Below are positions 21,661 to 25,675 of a DNA stretch of 25,675 nt, in pieces (position 1 is the first letter of the stretch; each line of letters opens with the position of its first letter). The notes below the pieces were generated by a model that did not search any database, was not told the DNA's origin, and saw only the letters and a program-made list of their open reading frames with translations. The translations under genes were made by a program, and so were the position numbers. Source of the DNA: GCA-2688105 sp964499445 (GTDB lineage: Bacteria; Chloroflexota; Dehalococcoidia; Dehalococcoidales; GCA-2688105); contig CAZCLE010000013.1 of NCBI GenBank assembly GCA_964499445.1, positions 1-25,675 of the forward strand, written 5' to 3'.

Positions 21661-22106
21661 CAACTCTCCTTGGCTGTTGCCTTGGCTGAGGTAGCCTTGG
21701 TTTGAGCCCGGTGAGGGTGAACATCACCAACATAGACCTTAAGCCTTTTCCTTATATTAGCACCCAGGCGGTTGTGAGGCAACATACCTTTGACGGCATG
21801 CTCAATCACCCGGGTAGGATTATCCTGCATCATTTTCTCTAAACTGACACTTTTGAGTCCCCCGGGATAACCTGAATGCCGATAATAGAGTTTCTGTTTA
21901 GCCTTGTTACCGGTAACCCGAACCTTGTCAGCGTTGATAATCACCACAAAATCGCCTACATCCAGGTGACGGCAGAAAATTGGTTTGTGCTTGCCCATAA
22001 GCAGGTGAGCCGCTTGGGTGGCCAGCCTGCCTAAGATTTTATCTGAGGCATCAATAATGTGCCACTGCCGTTCAATCTCAGATGCCTTGGTGGAATAGGT
22101 TTTCAT
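21660..22106 (-). CDS. rplM: 50S ribosomal protein L13
   Basis: 148 residues from ATG 22106. MKTYSTKASEIERQWHIIDA is the normal uL13 N-terminus, and KILGRLATQAAHLLMGK, VVIINADKVRVTGNK and GMLPHNRLG are family blocks. A longer frame to 22154 exists but would add 16 residues from the truA region; family comparison rules it out. The ATG overlaps the truA stop by one base (TAATG), and GGGGGAGAG lies just upstream, so translation is coupled to truA. The C-terminus (~15 residues) is Ala/Thr/Lys-rich. Confidence 0.97.
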   Translation of the reverse strand: MKTYSTKASEIERQWHIIDASDKILGRLATQAAHLLMGKHKPIFCRHLDVGDFVVIINADKVRVTGNKAKQKLYYRHSGYPGGLKSVSLEKMMQDNPTRVIEHAVKGMLPHNRLGANIRKRLKVYVGDVHPHRAQTKATSAKATAKES

Positions 22107-22876
22107 TATATCTCTCCCCCGAAAGGACGTGGATAATTTACCTGCATGAGGCACAGTCCACAGGCAGGAGCCGTTGGTCCGGCTAGTCCGGGCTTCTTGG
22201 CTTCAATTAGACTATGAAACTCATCGACACTCATCTTGCCCAAGCCGATTCTAATTAGGGCGCCTACGGTATTGCGCACCTGATGGGGGAGAAAGGAGTT
22301 AGCCACCATATTAAAAATAGTCATGTCTCCGTTCCTCTCCATTTCGGCTCGCTCTACTCTCCTTACCGTGGTCTTTATATTGCCCTCGATAGAGCTGGCA
22401 AATGAGGCAAAGTCATGCTCACCGATAAGAGCCTGACACGCCTGATTCATGGCTTCAATGTCTAGGTGTCCGGTAACCAGATAAGAAAAACCTCCCCTGA
22501 TTGGAGACCGGGTCAGGCTATTTAATATATAGTAGTTATATTCCCGGCTGAGAGCACCGCGCCTAACGTTAAACGAATCATCTACTCTGTGCGCTGCCTT
22601 AACCGCAATATCCATGGGTAAATAGTAGTTCAGCCCGTTAATAAATGTCTGCGGAGGGAGCGGCGACCTGGTCTTGAAGCTAACCACCTGTCCCTTAGCA
22701 TGAACTCCGGCATCAGTTCTACTGGCTGCCATCACCCGGGTTCTTTCTCCAGTAAGCTTCCACAGTGCTTTTTCCGTCTCCCCTTGAATAGTAGGCAGAT
22801 TAGCCTGAAGCTGGAGGCCGTGATAGTGTGTGCCATCATATTCCATAATTAATACCATCTTAGTGGTCGTTGCCAA
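22106..22876 (-). CDS. truA: tRNA pseudouridine synthase A
   Basis: 256 residues. It makes pseudouridine at positions 38-40 of the tRNA anticodon arm. MEYDGTHYHGLQLQ and the catalytic AASRTDAGVHAKGQVVSF (Asp in RTDAGVH) are present, as are SREYNYYI and LPHQVRNTVGALIRIG near the C-terminus. The start is TTG 22876, supported by AAGGAAGG eight bases before; an ATG at 22858 has no such site. It lies between rplQ and rplM, a common arrangement. Confidence 0.96.
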   Translation of the reverse strand: MATTTKMVLIMEYDGTHYHGLQLQANLPTIQGETEKALWKLTGERTRVMAASRTDAGVHAKGQVVSFKTRSPLPPQTFINGLNYYLPMDIAVKAAHRVDDSFNVRRGALSREYNYYILNSLTRSPIRGGFSYLVTGHLDIEAMNQACQALIGEHDFASFASSIEGNIKTTVRRVERAEMERNGDMTIFNMVANSFLPHQVRNTVGALIRIGLGKMSVDEFHSLIEAKKPGLAGPTAPACGLCLMQVNYPRPFGGEI

Positions 22877-22895
22877 GTTGATAGCCTTCCTTTAC

Positions 22896-23249
22896 TTACT
22901 CTACCAACTCAAGCTGAACCATAGCTGCCCCATCACCTAATCTAGGTCCTAACTTAATGATACGGGTATATCCACCGGGGCGCTCAGCATATCTCGGGGC
23001 AAGCTTATCAAATACCTTCTCGGTTACTTTTTTATCTATAATAAATGACAGTGCCCGGCGGCGGGAGTGAAGTCCACCCTCCTTACCCAAGGTAATCATC
23101 TTCTCCGCCAGGCCTCGCACTTCCTTAGCCTTGGCCTCAGTGGTAGTAATCTTCTCATAGCTTAGCAGGTCAGTCACCAGGTTACGATACATCGCCTTGC
23201 GGTGACCTGTAGGCCTGCCAAATTTTCTACCGGCTACTTTATGCCTCAT
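22896..23249 (-). CDS. rplQ: 50S ribosomal protein L17
   Basis: 117 residues. MRHKVAGRKFGRPTGHRKAM and LVTDLLSYEKITTTEAKAKEVRGLAEKMITLGK are typical of bL17, as is GGYTRIIKLGPRLGDGA near the end. The position just after rpoA is the general one in bacteria. The ribosome-binding site is weak (AAGG about 13 bases upstream). Confidence 0.97.
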   Translation of the reverse strand: MRHKVAGRKFGRPTGHRKAMYRNLVTDLLSYEKITTTEAKAKEVRGLAEKMITLGKEGGLHSRRRALSFIIDKKVTEKVFDKLAPRYAERPGGYTRIIKLGPRLGDGAAMVQLELVE

Positions 23250-23285
23250 GTTACCGATACCTTAATAAACAATCTATCTCCATTC

Positions 23286-24371
23286 TCATTCTGCCGGTTG
23301 ACTTTCTCCCGCTCTTTCTTCACTCTCAACCAGGCTTTCCGTCTCCACACCCATTTCTGGAGTGGCTAAATCAGCTGTCTCCTCCTGCCCAACCGACTTT
23401 TCCTCTTTCTCCTCTTCTTTAACTGGCGGGGTTGAATCCTCGCTCTGGGGGGTAAGGGACAGCCCTAAGGCATTGAGGCGTTCCTCTAGCTCTTGTTTTG
23501 ACTTCTGCCCGAAATTCCGTAGCTCAAGTAGCTCCTTCTCCCCTTTACTTATGATTTCTCCCACGGTATCTATGCCAGTGCGCCGTAAGCAATTCATAGT
23601 GCGCACTGATAAGTCCAGTTGCTCCACTGGCATATTATATTTCTCCTCAGGAATAGATAAGCGAATGAATTCCTCCCCCTCTACCTGAGAAATCCTAGTG
23701 TAGTCAATAAACGGAGCCAGCTGTTCCACCAGAATATTAGCCCCCTGGCTAATGGCGTCGGCAGGGGATATAGTGCCGTCGGTCCACATTTCCAGATATA
23801 GTCGCTCGTAGCCAGTCTCTCGGCCACCATGAGTTGGTTCAACGGTAAAGTTAACCTTGCGCATTGGAGTAAAGATGGCATCCACGGGAATTGTTTCTAT
23901 AGGCAGGTTATCACTGGACTCAGCTACCCTGTAGCCCTGAGCCAATTCAACATCAAACTCCACATAAAGTCTAGCTTCAGGCGAATCTAAGGTAGCCAGA
24001 TAAAGCTCAGGATTGGCAATTTCAAAGTCAGTTGATGGCTTAATGTCAGCAGCACAAACTCGTCCCTCTCCCTCCACTTCCAGTGTTAGTTTACTTGGTT
24101 GACCGGAAACGGGTTTCAACCTCAATGCTTTAACGTTAAGCAAAAACTCGGTGGTATCTTCCTTCACATAAGGAATAGTAGAGAATTCGTGTTGAATTCC
24201 CTCAATCCTGACCCGAGTCACGGCTGCCCCGGGAAGATAAGCCAGCAACACTCGGCGTAAGGCATTACCCAGGGTAGTACCAAAACCCTTTTCTAATGGC
24301 TCAACTAAGAATCGTCCAAAGTTATCCCTAGTTTCAACACACTCAATCTTAGCTATAGCTAAATGAGACAA
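23286..24371 (-). CDS. rpoA: RNA polymerase alpha subunit with acidic C-terminal extension
   Basis: 361 residues, against ~315-330 in most bacteria. The N-terminal assembly domain (GRFLVEPLEKGFGTTLGNALRRVLL) and the C-terminal domain (LRRTGIDTVGEIISKGEKELLELRNFGQKSKQELEERL) are both complete. A tail of about 52 residues (310-361) follows, with 16 Glu and 2 Asp and low complexity. The start is TTG 24371, with GGGAGG seven bases before it. It is in its normal place between rpsD and rplQ. The tail is probably disordered and might contact other proteins; that is inference. Confidence 0.96.
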   Translation of the reverse strand: MSHLAIAKIECVETRDNFGRFLVEPLEKGFGTTLGNALRRVLLAYLPGAAVTRVRIEGIQHEFSTIPYVKEDTTEFLLNVKALRLKPVSGQPSKLTLEVEGEGRVCAADIKPSTDFEIANPELYLATLDSPEARLYVEFDVELAQGYRVAESSDNLPIETIPVDAIFTPMRKVNFTVEPTHGGRETGYERLYLEMWTDGTISPADAISQGANILVEQLAPFIDYTRISQVEGEEFIRLSIPEEKYNMPVEQLDLSVRTMNCLRRTGIDTVGEIISKGEKELLELRNFGQKSKQELEERLNALGLSLTPQSEDSTPPVKEEEKEEKSVGQEETADLATPEMGVETESLVESEERAGESQPAE

Positions 24372-24395
24372 AGCACAACCTCCCTATCGTCCAGT

Positions 24396-25025
24396 TTATC
24401 GCGAGTAATACTCTACTATACTTTTTCCGGCAAATTTAGCCTCAATGTCATCAGGGGTAGGCAGAGATATAACCTGCCCAACCAGGTTCTCCTTATCCAG
24501 GCTTAACCAGCTCAAAACCGACTTGCTCTCAATGGTCTGAGCCAGTTGTTTATAATACTCAGTTTTGGTGCTTTCCTCCTTCCAGCTAATCGTATCGTTC
24601 TCTTTAACCAGACAGGAGGGAATATCAGTTTTGCGACCGTTAAGCATGATATGCCCATGTTGAACTAGCTGACGAGCCTGAGAGCGAGAGTCGGCGAAGC
24701 CTAAACGATAGACTGCATTATCCAGCCGCCTCTCCATCAGCACTAGTAGATTTTCCCCGGTGATACCTGACTGCCTCTCGGCTTGGGCAAAAAGCCGTCT
24801 AAACTGCCTCTCCAGAATTCCATAGGTATAGCGGGCTTTTTGCTTCTCCCTTAATTGGAGACCACGGTCAGAAAGCCGCTGACGCCGACCCCGACTAATC
24901 TGCTGTCCCGGTGGCTTCGAGCGCCTATCCATCGTACAGTGAGACATACACTTACTACCTTTAAGCATTAATTTTTCACCGCTTCGGCGACATAGCCGAC
25001 AAACCGCTGCTGTATATCTTGCCAT
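24396..25025 (-). CDS. rpsD: 30S ribosomal protein S4 (zinc-binding form)
   Basis: 209 residues. The N-terminus has Cys9, Cys12, Cys26 and Cys30 (CRLC and KCMSHC), so this is the zinc-binding form of uS4. The spacing of the last pair (CX3C) is one shorter than in the Thermus protein. The S4 RNA-binding domain is seen in RRLDNAVYRLGFADSRSQARQLVQHGHIMLNG. S4 is a primary 16S binder and in some bacteria represses its operon. GAGGG precedes the ATG. Confidence 0.97.
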   Translation of the reverse strand: MARYTAAVCRLCRRSGEKLMLKGSKCMSHCTMDRRSKPPGQQISRGRRQRLSDRGLQLREKQKARYTYGILERQFRRLFAQAERQSGITGENLLVLMERRLDNAVYRLGFADSRSQARQLVQHGHIMLNGRKTDIPSCLVKENDTISWKEESTKTEYYKQLAQTIESKSVLSWLSLDKENLVGQVISLPTPDDIEAKFAGKSIVEYYSR

Positions 25026-25036
25026 TTCTTTACCCT

Positions 25037-25429
25037 CTACACCCGCCTTCTTTTAGGTGGGCGGCAACCATTATGGGGGATAGGAGTTACATCGGTAATA
25101 CTGGTAATGTAAAGCCCTGAACTCTGGAGAGAACGGATAGCCGCCTCACGCCCACTGCCGGGTCCCTTAACATAGACCTCTACTTGGCGCAAGCCATGCT
25201 CCATAGCTTTACGCGCGGCATCGTGAGCTGCCAATTGAGCCGCATACGGAGTGCCTTTGCGTGAACCCTTAAACCTGGTTGTTCCTGAGCTCCCCCAAGC
25301 AATAACATTCCCCTGGGGGTCAGTAAGAGTCACTATAGTATTATTGAAAGTAGATTGGATATAGGCTCTCCCAGCAGGGATGGATTTGCGCTCTCGTTTT
25401 CTGGCTTTAGTTCGCTTCTTCTCTGGCAT
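25037..25429 (-). CDS. rpsK: 30S ribosomal protein S11
   Basis: 130 residues. It matches uS11 by AYIQSTFNNTIVTLTDPQGN, the WGSSGTTRFKGSRKGTPYAAQ block, VKGPGSGREAAIRSLQ and the C-terminal TPIPHNGCRPPKRRRV. GAGGAG precedes the ATG. Spacing to rpsD is 11 bases, as in a tight operon. Confidence 0.98.
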   Translation of the reverse strand: MPEKKRTKARKRERKSIPAGRAYIQSTFNNTIVTLTDPQGNVIAWGSSGTTRFKGSRKGTPYAAQLAAHDAARKAMEHGLRQVEVYVKGPGSGREAAIRSLQSSGLYITSITDVTPIPHNGCRPPKRRRV

Positions 25430-25460
25430 GCTGCTCTCCTCGCCAATTATTTTAGCCTAG

Positions 25461-25675
25461 TTACTTCTTAGCCGTACCGCGCCTCTGCCCTCTACCAGCT
25501 ACAGTTTTGCGAGGACCACGCTTGGCACGGGCATTGGTTCGCGTTCGTTGACCTCTAACCGGCAAACTACGGTGATGCCTGATACCTCGATAGCTACCAA
25601 TCTCGATGAGCCGTTTGATATTAAGGTTAACCTCTTTTCTAAGCTCACCCTCAACCTTATACTCATGGTCAATAA
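25461..25675 (-). CDS. rpsM: 30S ribosomal protein S13, C-terminal part
   Basis: The frame is open from the right edge of the window to TAA at 25461-25463 and encodes the last 70 or so residues of uS13. LIEIGSYRGIRHHRSLPVRGQRTRTNARA and the Lys-rich end (RRGTAKK) are typical. The N-terminal half is outside the window. It precedes rpsK by 31 bases, as in the usual alpha operon. Confidence 0.96.
   Translation of the reverse strand, partial: IDHEYKVEGELRKEVNLNIKRLIEIGSYRGIRHHRSLPVRGQRTRTNARAKRGPRKTVAGRGQRRGTAKK

Noticed and set aside
22107..22154. L13 with 16 extra N-terminal residues (start at 22154)
   Set aside because: The extra part is the truA 3' end in another frame, and the L13 family starts at MKTYSTK; TAATG coupling supports 22106.

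Overview
The window looks like a chromosomal segment of a Dehalococcoidia-type Chloroflexota bacterium. The evidence is the first ~100 bases of a 16S rRNA gene (minus strand) with a V1 region like that class, a short core-type methionine synthase like the one known from Dehalococcoides, and a gene order (alpha operon, L13/S9, phosphosugar enzymes, SAM-cycle genes) that I recall from that group. Placement below class level cannot be made from this sequence alone.

Layout. 1-285: 5' end of 16S rRNA with its promoter, back to back with the promoter of tldD. 286-5364: tldD-tldE (metallopeptidase pair), a PAC2-family protein, a HEAT-repeat protein and a GNAT acetyltransferase. 5456-9614: mtnA, a DUF3800 gene that appears leaderless, a candidate small RNA on the minus strand with its own promoter and terminator, mtnP, and a core methionine synthase. 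9676-11580: a Cys-rich DUF6485 protein, a 34-residue basic peptide, a THEP1-like NTPase and a COG2187-type phosphotransferase-like protein. 11581-14852: an accessory-looking stretch with a gene-poor 530-base gap, an orphan methyltransferase, a P-loop kinase-like protein with an altered Walker A, a GIY-YIG protein whose tail is encoded by a palindromic repeat, a 29-bp tandem duplication and a PHP phosphoesterase. 14958-20169: ahcY, metK, a phosphoglucomutase/phosphomannomutase and a phosphoglucose/phosphomannose isomerase. 20195-21026 (minus): a small DUF5678 protein and a retropepsin-like protease with a SEC-C zinc tail. 21158-25675 (minus): rpsI, rplM, truA, rplQ, rpoA, rpsD, rpsK and the 3' part of rpsM.

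The metabolic theme is the methionine/SAM cycle. Core methionine synthase makes methionine, MetK makes SAM, AhcY removes S-adenosylhomocysteine, and MtnP plus MtnA process methylthioadenosine. The later steps of the MTA salvage pathway are not in the window.

The most unusual feature is a family of six intergenic double-hairpin repeats. All point the same way as the genes around them, and five end in an SD-like GGGGGTGA(G)G or a degenerate form of it. At two genes (the phosphomutase and the isomerase) the repeat ends in an in-frame TAG followed at once by ATA, and the conserved N-terminus of each enzyme begins there with no standard start codon. This suggests non-canonical initiation at a repeat-supplied ribosome-binding site. 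The other leading candidates are the ~70-nt small RNA near 7300-7370 and the DUF5678 / retropepsin-SEC-C gene pair.
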